From NCBI GenBank assembly GCA_023435855.1, contig JAEZLG010000214.1, positions 1-10,067 of the forward strand: 10,067 bases of DNA. The letters run 5' to 3'. Within the stretch, counting starts at the first letter, position 1, and the number at the start of each line of letters is the position of its first letter. The notes beneath the pieces are model-generated. The model saw only the letters and a program-made list of their open reading frames with translations. It made no database searches and was not told where the DNA came from. Below, piece after piece: positions 1-6,779 of the stretch. Made by a program: the position numbers and the translations under genes. Source of the DNA: Bacillota bacterium. GTDB taxonomy: Bacteria; Bacillota; Clostridia; Christensenellales; CAG-138.

Positions 1-694
1 GCTTTAGCCTGCCGCCGAGCACGGCTACGGAATCCTTGCCGTACAGAGCGTTATCGGCGGCGTCAACGATAACTTCGCCGCTCAGGATAAGAAGATTGTC
101 CTTGGTGGAAATGCCGTTTTTAAAGCCTGCTGTTTTAGAGAGGCTGCCTTCACCGTTTATTGTAAGATCGTCCTTAGAAAACAGCGCGCCGTTTGGCTCT
201 TGTGCCTCCGCGTCGGCGTATTGAAAATTCATGCCACCGTCAAAAAGCGCGTTTTTCGTACCCGCCGCCAAAGTGACGACAAGCTTTTCGCACTGTGATG
301 CGTAAACTGCTGCTCCCGACTTATTTGTGATGCTCGCACCGTTGAGCACGATGCGCACATTGTCATTTTTTGATGCGGCGACAGCAATTTGCCCGTCATT
401 TAGCGTGCCGCTCACCACATAAACGCCTCCGGACGTTATGGTGATGTCACTCCCGTTCACCATAACGCCCCGCCCCGTAACCGTTGCGGAATCGCCATTG
501 AGCGCGATTTGCGTATCGCTTTTTGTAAATGACGTTTCAATATCGCTTGCGGAAAGTACGACCTTAAGTGCAGCAAGGCCCGTGGGTGCAGGTGCATCCC
601 ACAGGCCTTCGTTTTTCATAATGTTACAACCTAAGCTAAACGGCGCAAGCAGGAAAACCGTAAGTACTATGGCAAGAATCCTTCCGTTTTTCAT
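1..694 (-). CDS. Cthe_2159-type carbohydrate-binding domain lipoprotein (C-terminus off window)
   Basis: The minus-strand frame is open from ATG at 692-694 to the left edge, giving 231 residues with the C-terminus missing. The N-terminus is a short lipoprotein signal: K and R near the start, a hydrophobic stretch (ILAIVLTVFLLAPFSLG), then Cys23, which fits the PROSITE lipobox. From about residue 45 the sequence has the repetitive pattern of the Cthe_2159 family (PF14262): an 'ITSGGVYVVSGTLNDGQI' strand, 'VRIVLNGASITNKSGAAVY', and later 'NGALFSKDDLTINGEGSL' and 'GISTKDNLLILSGE'. That family is a calcium-binding right-handed beta-helix that binds acidic polysaccharide such as polygalacturonate. 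The ribosome site AAAGGGG (703-709) lies 8 bases upstream of the ATG. The gene begins 37 bases after the ABC gene stop on the same strand, so co-transcription is likely. The family call is from remembered motifs; the ligand here is unknown. It should be anchored on the outer face of the cytoplasmic membrane. Confidence 0.8.
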   Translation of the reverse strand, partial: MKNGRILAIVLTVFLLAPFSLGCNIMKNEGLWDAPAPTGLAALKVVLSASDIETSFTKSDTQIALNGDSATVTGRGVMVNGSDITITSGGVYVVSGTLNDGQIAVAASKNDNVRIVLNGASITNKSGAAVYASQCEKLVVTLAAGTKNALFDGGMNFQYADAEAQEPNGALFSKDDLTINGEGSLSKTAGFKNGISTKDNLLILSGEVIVDAADNALYGKDSVAVLGGRLK

Positions 695-731
695 TCGGAA
701 ATCCCCTTTCCCATTACGATATTTCACGTAA

Positions 732-2621
732 TCATTCCAACTCAAACGCACCCGTATAAAGTTTGTAATACTGCCCCTTTTCCGCAATCAGCTGCTCGTG
801 GCTGCCGCGCTCTATGATGCGGCCGTGCTCGAGCACCATGATGACATCTGCGTTTCGTACCGTTGAAAGGCGGTGCGCAATCACAAACACCGTGCGGTTT
901 TTCATTAATGCATCCATACCGCGCTGCACGATTGCTTCGGTACGCGTATCGATGGAGCTTGTCGCCTCGTCGAGTATCATCACAGGAGGGTCAGCTACTG
1001 CCGCCCGTGCTATGGCGATAAGCTGACGCTGTCCCTGCGATAGGTTGCTGCCATTTTGGGTGAGCATCGTTTGATAACCCTCGGGCAATCTTGTAATAAA
1101 GTCATGTGCACCGGCGAGCTCGGAAGCCTTTATACATGCCTCATCCGTAGCGTCAAGCCTTCCGTAGCGGATGTTATCCATAACGGTTCCGGTAAATAGG
1201 TTCGTATCCTACAAAACCATGCCTATGGCACGTCTTAAGTCCGACTTCTTTATCTTGTTGATGTTGATGCCGTCATAGCGTATCTTGCCGTCTGCAATGT
1301 CGTAAAAGCGGTTTAAAAGGTTCGTAATCGTTGTTTTACCGGCGCCCGTCGCGCCTACAAAAGCTACCTTCTGCCCCGGCTCTGCAAACAGCGTTATATT
1401 TTTGAGTACCGGTGTATCCTTTACATAGCCGAAATCCACATCCTGCATGCGAATGTCGCCCGTAAGCTTCACATAGCTATTCGTACCGTCTTCATTCGGG
1501 CGCTTCCATGCCCAAGCTTCCGTGCGCTTTTCGCACTCTTTCAGTACACCGTTTTCCTCGCAGACGTTGACGAGCGTCACATTTCCATTATCTTCCTCTG
1601 TAGCCTCGTCGAGTACCGTAAAGATACGGTCCGCTCCCGCAAGCGCCATGATCACAGCGTTGATCTGCTGCGATACTTGGTTGATGTTTCCCGCAAACTG
1701 GCGCGTCATGTTCAAAAACGGAACCACGACGCTTATGCTGAACGCAAGCCCGGAAATGCTTATGTTTTTTGTCTTCGTTAATAAAAATATACCGCCCGCT
1801 GCCGCCACGACAACGTAGAGCAAATTGCCGATATTGCCGATGACCGGGCCTAAAATGTTGGCGTATTTGTGTGCCTGCTCCGAGTTATGGAACAGCTCGT
1901 CATTGACCTTATCGAAACCTTCCTTTGTCGCTTCCTCATGGCAGAATACCTTCACGACCTTTTGGCCGTTCATCATCTCTTGGACGTAGCCTTCCGTCTT
2001 GCCGATGGAGCTTTGCTGCTGCATGAAGTATTTGGCGGAGCTGCCGCCAATCTTCTTGACGACAAGAACCATAAGCACTACGCCCAAAAGCACCACCATG
2101 GCCATCCAAACACTGAAATAGAGCATGAGGGAAAATATCGTAAAAACACTCACACCCGACATCAAAAGCTGCGGCATGCTCTGGGAAATGAGCTGGCGGA
2201 GCGTATCGATATCGTTTGTGTAAAGGCTCATGATATCGCCATGCGGATGGGTGTCGAAATACTTAATGGAGAGGCCTTCCATTCTGTCAAACAGCCTTTC
2301 GCGCATCTTTTTTAACGACCCCTGCGTAATGACTGCCATCGCGCGGTTGTAGGTGAACGACGACAGCAAAGAAACCACATACAAGCCTATGAGTATATAT
2401 ATAAACCGGAAAATCTGAGGTCCTATAATCGCCCAGCCTGCCCCTTCGTTGTTTTCAAGCACCGCGATGATGTTTTGCATGAAGATGGAGGGTATGGAAG
2501 ATACTGCCGCAGAAAAGACTATGCAGGCGAACACCAGCGGCAGCGCAACGGGATAGAATTGAAACAGCATCTTTAGAAGCCGCTTCATAGTCCCTTTTCT
2601 GAAAGAGGCGCGTTTTTTCAT
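732..2621 (-). pseudogene. ABC exporter half-transporter, catalytic-site subunit, interrupted by in-frame TAG
   Basis: One 629-residue reading frame with an internal TAG (1209-1211) at residue 471. The N-terminal part (about residues 15-330) is a six-helix ABC exporter membrane domain. A linker insert (about 340-390) leads into the ATPase domain. Walker A is GATGAGKT (423-430), the signature is LSQGQ (about 527-531), Walker B with catalytic Glu is MILDEATS (Glu552), and the H-loop is AHRLST (His583). The TAG replaces the Q-loop glutamine: 'IGMVL' precedes it and 'DTNLFTGTV' follows, where family members read VLQDTxLF. CAG to TAG is a single transition, and no other lesion is seen, so this is either a very recent nonsense mutation, a sequence error or a suppressed codon. 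The ATG overlaps the TGA of the upstream ABC gene (2618-2621), indicating translational coupling. A second possible ATG at residue 12 follows AAAGGG. A full-length product would pair with the neighbouring subunit as a heterodimeric multidrug or lipid exporter; the truncated product would lack most of its ATPase. Confidence 0.85.
1209..1211 (-). other. In-frame amber (TAG) codon at Q-loop Gln position
   Basis: Minus-strand codons read GGC ATG GTT TTG TAG GAT ACG AAC CTA TTT. The preceding VL and following DTNLF are the invariant surroundings of the Q-loop glutamine. The frame stays open for 158 more codons to the natural TGA at 732-734. The base after TAG is G, not the CARYYA-type context known to favour readthrough. 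The next in-frame ATG (1179-1181) has no ribosome site close upstream, so efficient restart there is not expected. Confidence 0.9.
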
Positions 2622-4357
2622 TCCTGTTCACCCGCCTTACTCTGCGATTCGTAAATCTCGCGATAAATTTCGCTCGAATTCATTAGTTCTTCGTGTGTAC
2701 CAACGGCAGCGATACTGCCCTTATCCATAAGCACGATTCGATCGGCTTCCTTAACGGAGGCAACGCGCTGCGCGATAATGATTTTCGTAGTTTCGGGAAT
2801 GTAGCGGTGGAACGCCTGCCTTATTTTTGCGTCGGTATGCGTGTCGACGGCGCTCGTGGAATCGTCGAGAATCAATATTTTAGGCTTTTTCAAAAGCGCG
2901 CGCGCTATGCATAAGCGCTGTTTTTGTCCGCCCGATACATTGGTGCCCCCCTGCTCGATGCGGGTATCATACCCATCGGGAAACCGCATGATGAAATCGT
3001 CCGCCTGTGCGAGTATGGCAGCTTCCTTTATTTCTTCGTCCGTTGCATTCTCGTTGCCCCATAGGAGGTTTTCGCGTATGGTGCCTGTAAACAAAAGGTT
3101 TTTTTGGAGCACAACAGAAACCATATTTCGAAGCGTTTCGATATCGTATGCTCGTACATCGAGTCCGCCTACTTTCACCGTGCCCTCCGTGGCGTCGTAA
3201 AGACGCGGGATAAGCTGTATAAGCGAGGATTTTGATGAACCCGTGCCGCCTAGAATTCCTATGGTCTCACCGGACTTAATACTTAGGTTGATATTTTCAA
3301 GCGCCATGCGCTCGGCTTTTTCGCTGTATCGAAAACTTACATCGCTAAATTCCACCGAGCCGTCCTTCACGTCGTATACGGGGTTTTCTGGGTTTGTAAG
3401 CGTGCTTTTTTCCTTAAGCACCTCAACGATGCGGTGCCCCGATTCATCCGCAATGGCAATCATCACAAACACCATGGAGAGCATCATGAGACTCATGAGT
3501 GTCTGGAAGCTGTATACCATAAGCGAAGAAAGCTGGCCAACGTTAAAATCAAGCCCACCTGTGGTGACGATGGTGTATGACCCCAATGTTAAAATAAGCA
3601 CCATGTTCACATACAGGCAAAACTGCATGAATGGGCCGTTGTAAGCCAGTATCTTTTCTGCAATGGTGAATTCCGAGGCAAGCGCCGTGGCGGCTTTACT
3701 GAGCTTTTGCTTTTCGTAGTCTTCGCGCACGAAGGATTTCACCACGCGTATGCCTTGTATGTTTTCGTGGATAGAATCGTTGAGTTCATCGTATTTGGGG
3801 AACAGACGTTTAAAAATCGGGAACGCCTTTTTAATAACGAAATAGAGCCCTACTGCAAGCAGCGGTATCATAAACACGAATATGAACGCGAGCTTGCCGC
3901 CCATGATGAACGCCATGACGATGGCAAAAATGAGCATAAGAGGGCTTCTTATTGCCGTGCGGATGATCATCATATACGCATGTTGCACAAACGTTACATC
4001 CGTAGTGAGCCTTGTCACAAGCGAAGAAGAGGAAAACCGGTCGATGTTTTCAAACGAAAAGGACTGAATGTTGTAGAACATATCCTTCCTCAGGTTACGC
4101 CCAAAGCCGCTCGCAGCGGTGGCGCTGGTGCTCCCTGCAAGCCTGCCAAACGTCAGGGAAATGCTCGCCAAAACGAGAAGAACCACCCCGTATTTTAAAA
4201 TCGTATCGAGTCCTGTACCCGCTTTGATCTCATTCACCAACCGTGCCGTGATAAACGGAATAATGCACTCGATTATAACCTCAAATGTTATGTATGCCGG
4301 GGTCAGGAGGGATAACTTTTTATATTCTCTTATGCTCTTAATGAGTGTCTTCCACAT
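2618..4357 (-). CDS. ABC exporter half-transporter, degenerate-site subunit
   Basis: A 579-residue half-transporter: six-helix exporter membrane domain (about residues 15-310) fused to an ATPase domain (about 335-575). Walker A is GGTGSSKS (370-377), Q-loop Gln418, signature VSGGQ (474-478), Walker B ILILDD. The catalytic Glu is Asp (499) and the H-loop His is Gln (530, in IIAQRV). These changes are the known hallmarks of the degenerate subunit in heterodimeric exporters such as TM287/288, BmrCD and LmrCD. The canonical VSGGQ signature would complete the active site carried by the partner gene just downstream, while the partner's LSQGQ would face this degenerate site. The ATG at 4355-4357 is 9 bases past the marR stop; the ribosome site AAGGAG lies inside the end of marR, 12 bases upstream, a rather long spacing. 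Expression should follow the MarR-controlled promoter. Likely an efflux pump for drugs or amphipathic compounds; the substrate cannot be read from sequence. Confidence 0.93.
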   Translation of the reverse strand: MWKTLIKSIREYKKLSLLTPAYITFEVIIECIIPFITARLVNEIKAGTGLDTILKYGVVLLVLASISLTFGRLAGSTSATAASGFGRNLRKDMFYNIQSFSFENIDRFSSSSLVTRLTTDVTFVQHAYMMIIRTAIRSPLMLIFAIVMAFIMGGKLAFIFVFMIPLLAVGLYFVIKKAFPIFKRLFPKYDELNDSIHENIQGIRVVKSFVREDYEKQKLSKAATALASEFTIAEKILAYNGPFMQFCLYVNMVLILTLGSYTIVTTGGLDFNVGQLSSLMVYSFQTLMSLMMLSMVFVMIAIADESGHRIVEVLKEKSTLTNPENPVYDVKDGSVEFSDVSFRYSEKAERMALENINLSIKSGETIGILGGTGSSKSSLIQLIPRLYDATEGTVKVGGLDVRAYDIETLRNMVSVVLQKNLLFTGTIRENLLWGNENATDEEIKEAAILAQADDFIMRFPDGYDTRIEQGGTNVSGGQKQRLCIARALLKKPKILILDDSTSAVDTHTDAKIRQAFHRYIPETTKIIIAQRVASVKEADRIVLMDKGSIAAVGTHEELMNSSEIYREIYESQSKAGEQE

Positions 4358-4366
4358 AAGGTTGAT

Positions 4367-4834
4367 TTACTCCTTACTATTGCCTTTGGCACCTTGTGCG
4401 CCTGCCATAAGATCAGCATCGGATTTAAGCGTATCTAAATGCGAAGTCAGCTTTCCTAAAATAGCTTCAAACGTGTTCTTTTCTTCTTCATTTAGGCACG
4501 CAAACATTCTACTTAGGGTGTAGGTATAATGCTCATATGCCTTAACGGCCATACTCCGTCCGTATGGCAGAAGTGATAGTTTCATCTGTCGCTTGTCGTC
4601 GGCGCTTTTTGTTCGCTCAATGAGCGAGGCCTCCTCCATTTTACCGAGTATCTCACTCAATGCAGCAGGGCTTACTTCAAGTGCGTCCAGCAATTCTTTT
4701 TGTGTAAGGCAGCCGCGCTTTAAAAGCATCACGAGTATACGCCTCTGCCCCGCTTTGCCGCCCGTTTGGTAGTAAAGAAAACGCCCACATACCCGTAAAC
4801 GAGCAGCGAGCGCGCGCTCCAACTGCAATTCCAA
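4367..4834 (-). CDS. MarR-family transcriptional regulator (TTG start)
   Basis: A 155-residue protein with the MarR winged helix-turn-helix fold: helical N-terminus, DNA-binding core at about residues 30-92 (TQKELLDALEVSPAALSEILGKM spans the helix-turn-helix), and a wing containing the family's Asp-x-Arg element (D80-K-R82). C-terminal helices (about 95-140) should form the dimer interface. The start is TTG at 4832-4834: AGGAGG (4845-4850) is 10 bases upstream, an in-frame TGA at 4841-4843 blocks any longer form, and no ATG is available nearby. It is the first gene of an operon with the two ABC genes, and a palindrome lies between its promoter and ribosome site. The expected role is an autorepressor of the exporter operon, released by a small-molecule ligand; the ligand is not deducible. 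Confidence 0.92.
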   Translation of the reverse strand: MELQLERALAARLRVCGRFLYYQTGGKAGQRRILVMLLKRGCLTQKELLDALEVSPAALSEILGKMEEASLIERTKSADDKRQMKLSLLPYGRSMAVKAYEHYTYTLSRMFACLNEEEKNTFEAILGKLTSHLDTLKSDADLMAGAQGAKGNSKE

Positions 4835-4844
4835 CGCGTCTCAG

Positions 4845-4850
4845 CCTCCT
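4845..4850 (-). promoter_or_regulatory. Ribosome binding site that fixes the marR TTG start
   Basis: AGGAGG on the minus strand, a perfect Shine-Dalgarno core, 10 bases before TTG at 4834. It directly abuts the 3' end of the palindromic operator. Confidence 0.85.
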
Positions 4851-4871
4851 ATCGTTCGGTACCGAACGATA
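4850..4871. promoter_or_regulatory. Palindromic MarR-type operator
   Basis: The 20-base core ATCGTTCGGTACCGAACGAT (4851-4870) is a perfect palindrome, extended by one complementary T/A pair on each side to 22 bp. It begins at the last base of the -10 hexamer and ends at the ribosome site, so it covers the expected transcription start (about 4864). The two half-sites are centred 10-11 bp apart, suiting a MarR dimer. Binding by the adjacent MarR protein is inferred from position and symmetry. Confidence 0.85.
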
Positions 4872-4899
4872 TTATACATCGATGGAATCGGTTTGGCAA
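4871..4899 (-). promoter_or_regulatory. Sigma-A-type promoter of the marR-ABC operon
   Basis: On the minus strand TTGCCA (4894-4899, five of six to consensus) is followed by a 17-base spacer and a perfect TATAAT (4871-4876). This is the strongest promoter in the window and would need repression to stay silent, which fits the operator directly downstream. Confidence 0.85.
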
Positions 4900-4961
4900 C
4901 CTATACTTGTTTGCAGATACAACGCTTTTGGCGAAAACGGTCAGCGTTATCCGCTAACTAA

Positions 4962-6152
4962 TTACTTTTTTTGTGCATCTACCCGGTGATTTAACATCTG
5001 CATTGTGACCGCCATGAGAACAAGAAACCCCAGCATGTAATACGGGAACAGAGCATTGGTGAACTTAGCCGCAAGGAAGCCAAACAGGGGCGGCACGACC
5101 GTACCGCCTATGTATGCTGCTGCCATCTGTATACCCATGACGGATTGTGAGTTTTCCGCACCGAAATTCTTCGGTGTCTCGTGCAGCATGCTCGGGTACA
5201 CAGGCGCACACCCTAAGCCCATCAGAAAAAACGCAGGGAGAAGCGCTTCGTTTGGAAGCGGCAGGAACACGAGTAAAATTCCGAGGCCTATAAGGGCATG
5301 CCCGAGGTTGATCATGCTGCGGTTTTTCAGTTTAAAGGTAAGAAAGCCCGAAAGGAACCTTCCCAACGTAATGCCGAAATAGTAAAGCGATATCCATTGC
5401 GTGGCGGTTTCTTTTACAACGCCGCGCTCGATGGCGAGGAAGCTGCTCCCCCAAAGGCCTGCTGTATACTCTATGGCGCAGTAGCAAAAAAACGAGATAA
5501 GCGCCGGGACAGCACCCGGCAGTTTTAAAATTTGGCCGATGCTTAAAACCTTAGGCTCAACGGTTGTACACTCACCCTCCTGCGTGGAACTTACTTCTGC
5601 CTTTTGCCATAAAGGAAGTGTTACAAGAAGTATCGCCACAAGACCGAACTGGATGTAGGAAACCGTGCGATACCCTGCCTGCCAAGAGCCCATACCTATG
5701 AGCGCTGCCGACATGACGACCGGTCCGAGCGTTGCGCCAATACCCCAGAAGCAATGGAGCCAGCTCATATGTTTAGCCTTATAGTGAAGCGCAATATAGT
5801 TATTGAGCGCAGCATCCACGCAGCCGCCGCCTAAGCCGAGCGGTATCATCAAAAGACAAAGCACATAGAAGTTGTTCACAAAGGAAATGCTAAGAAGCGC
5901 AACGGCGGTAAGCGCTACGCTCACAGCCGTTATTTTACCCGTGCCAAAGCGGCGGATAAGCCTTGCGCTTACAACGCTCGCCACCACCGTGCCTCCCGCC
6001 GCAATGACGGAAGCTAAGCCCGCATAGGATAGCGGTACACCTAAAGAGCCGTGAATGCTCGGCCACGCGGACCCTAAGAGCGGGTCCGGGAGCCCGAGGC
6101 TTATAAACGAAAGATAAATAACTACCAACAAAAGCATAGATATCATGACCAT
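4962..6152 (-). CDS. Major facilitator superfamily transporter, FucP-like
   Basis: A 396-residue, strongly hydrophobic protein with about 12 membrane segments in two halves around a hydrophilic loop (about residues 185-210, rich in Glu, Ser and Thr). 'SARLIRRFGTGKI' after the second helix corresponds to the MFS motif A loop. The second half has a similar 'LGRFLSGFLTFKLKNRS' stretch and 'LMGLGCAPVYPSMLHETP', a pattern familiar from fucose-permease-like carriers. The family is reasonably sure; substrate and direction are not. An in-frame TAA at 6159-6161 means ATG 6150-6152 is the longest possible start. No Shine-Dalgarno lies before this ATG or before the ATGs at residues 3 and 6, and a possible promoter abuts the start. 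It lies upstream of marR on the same strand, but 127 bases and a separate promoter lie between them. The stop is TAA. Confidence 0.88.
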   Translation of the reverse strand: MVMISMLLLVVIYLSFISLGLPDPLLGSAWPSIHGSLGVPLSYAGLASVIAAGGTVVASVVSARLIRRFGTGKITAVSVALTAVALLSISFVNNFYVLCLLMIPLGLGGGCVDAALNNYIALHYKAKHMSWLHCFWGIGATLGPVVMSAALIGMGSWQAGYRTVSYIQFGLVAILLVTLPLWQKAEVSSTQEGECTTVEPKVLSIGQILKLPGAVPALISFFCYCAIEYTAGLWGSSFLAIERGVVKETATQWISLYYFGITLGRFLSGFLTFKLKNRSMINLGHALIGLGILLVFLPLPNEALLPAFFLMGLGCAPVYPSMLHETPKNFGAENSQSVMGIQMAAAYIGGTVVPPLFGFLAAKFTNALFPYYMLGFLVLMAVTMQMLNHRVDAQKK

Positions 6153-6181
6153 AGCATATTACAGGTAAAATTTAGTTGCAA
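6153..6181 (-). promoter_or_regulatory. Possible promoter for the MFS gene (leaderless)
   Basis: On the minus strand TTGCAA (6176-6181) is separated by 17 bases from TATGCT (6153-6158), each matching four of six consensus bases. The -10 element touches the ATG, so transcription would begin at about the ATG of residue 3 (6144-6146), seven bases beyond it. Elements are weak, so this is tentative. Confidence 0.35.
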
Positions 6182-6234
6182 CCATAAAATAGACACTTGC
6201 GTTATAAGTGATAGAAGAACAAGGAGGTTGTATC

Positions 6235-6720
6235 ATGTTCAAACGCTTAATGACTTTACTTCTCATATCGCTCGTCGCGCTCACGCTCGTATTCGCTGCA
6301 GGCTGCGCAAAAAAGAACGCCGATATGAGCGCCGATGTGACACTTGAAGAGCTCGCAAACGAGATCATGGAGTCCGACGAGAGTTACGGCTCACTTTTCC
6401 CTCTTGAAGACGAATACTATGTAAATGGCTACGGCGGAAGCATCGACAACATGGAAGAGCATGCTTTTTATGAGGGATTCAGCATTTCCTCGGTGCGCAT
6501 TTTCCTCGCAAAAGCCAAAACGGAAGCGGATATTGCGACGATTGAAAAGGATTTTGAAGCCGCCCGTCAGTCTGTGGAAGATGTTTTTAAAACCTATCTG
6601 CCGGATCCGTATGAGATGGCTAAAAACGGCCGCGTTATAACGAAAGGCCCCTATGTGATGATGATTATCGGGCCGAACGTGGATAAAGTGCAGGAAATAT
6701 TTGAAGGGCATATTAAGTAA
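6235..6720 (+). CDS. DUF4358-family small lipoprotein
   Basis: A 161-residue protein with a clear lipoprotein signal: MFKRL, a hydrophobic core, and lipobox FAAGC with Cys24 as the lipidated residue. The mature part is acidic (ANEIMESDESYGSL) and ends with the pattern seen in DUF4358 lipoproteins of Clostridia: a helix of the type 'IEKDFEAARQSVEDVFKTYLPD', then 'YEMAKNGRVITKGPYVMMIIG' and a final 'VDKVQEIFEGHI' helix. Function is unknown for the family. The start at 6235 is chosen over an upstream in-frame ATG at 6208 because AAGGAGG (6221-6227) lies 7 bases before 6235 and the signal peptide then begins normally. TATAAG (6203-6208) may be a -10 element, but no -35 sits at the right distance. 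It is the only plus-strand gene in the window, divergent from the MFS gene and convergent with the DHHW gene. Confidence 0.85.
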   Translation: MFKRLMTLLLISLVALTLVFAAGCAKKNADMSADVTLEELANEIMESDESYGSLFPLEDEYYVNGYGGSIDNMEEHAFYEGFSISSVRIFLAKAKTEADIATIEKDFEAARQSVEDVFKTYLPDPYEMAKNGRVITKGPYVMMIIGPNVDKVQEIFEGHIK

Positions 6721-6722
6721 GT

Positions 6723-6771
6723 AAAAAAACCGTAGTATAAGGCAGGCGATAAAACACCTGCCTTGTGCTAT
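6723..6771. terminator. Convergent hairpin terminator, possibly bidirectional
   Basis: Arms 6732-6746 and 6757-6771 pair over 15 positions with a 10-base loop. In plus-strand RNA all pair, three as G-U wobbles, but no U-run follows. In minus-strand RNA the wobbles become two internal C/A mismatches and a terminal one, but seven U's (6723-6729) follow two or three bases after the stem. It sits between the ends of the convergent DUF4358 and DHHW genes. Confidence 0.65.
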
Positions 6772-6779
6772 ATAGTTGC

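Noticed and set aside
713..732. Short inverted repeat (ATTACG / CGTAAT, 8-base loop) between the ABC stop and the lipoprotein gene.
   Set aside because: Six AT-rich pairs with no T-run after it on the minus strand; too weak to call a terminator.
732..1181. A separate small ATPase-domain gene starting at ATG 1181.
   Set aside because: No ribosome site, lacks Walker A, and the frame continues in phase from the preceding gene across one TAG; it is the C-terminal part of the same gene.
1869..4198. Long open frames on the plus strand opposite the ABC genes.
   Set aside because: Compositionally odd, no family motifs and no ribosome sites; they are shadows of well-supported minus-strand genes.
4921..4948. 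Inverted repeat AACGCT / AGCGTT after the MFS stop.
   Set aside because: Six-base stem with a 16-base loop and no T-run; not a credible intrinsic terminator, so how MFS transcription ends is left open.
6208..6234. Longer start for the DUF4358 lipoprotein at 6208.
   Set aside because: It would place the AAGGAGG ribosome site inside the coding region and add nine non-signal residues before the lipoprotein signal.
6159..6368. Minus-strand open frame over the start of the DUF4358 lipoprotein.
   Set aside because: No ribosome site, Ser/Ala-rich shadow translation, overlaps a well-supported gene.
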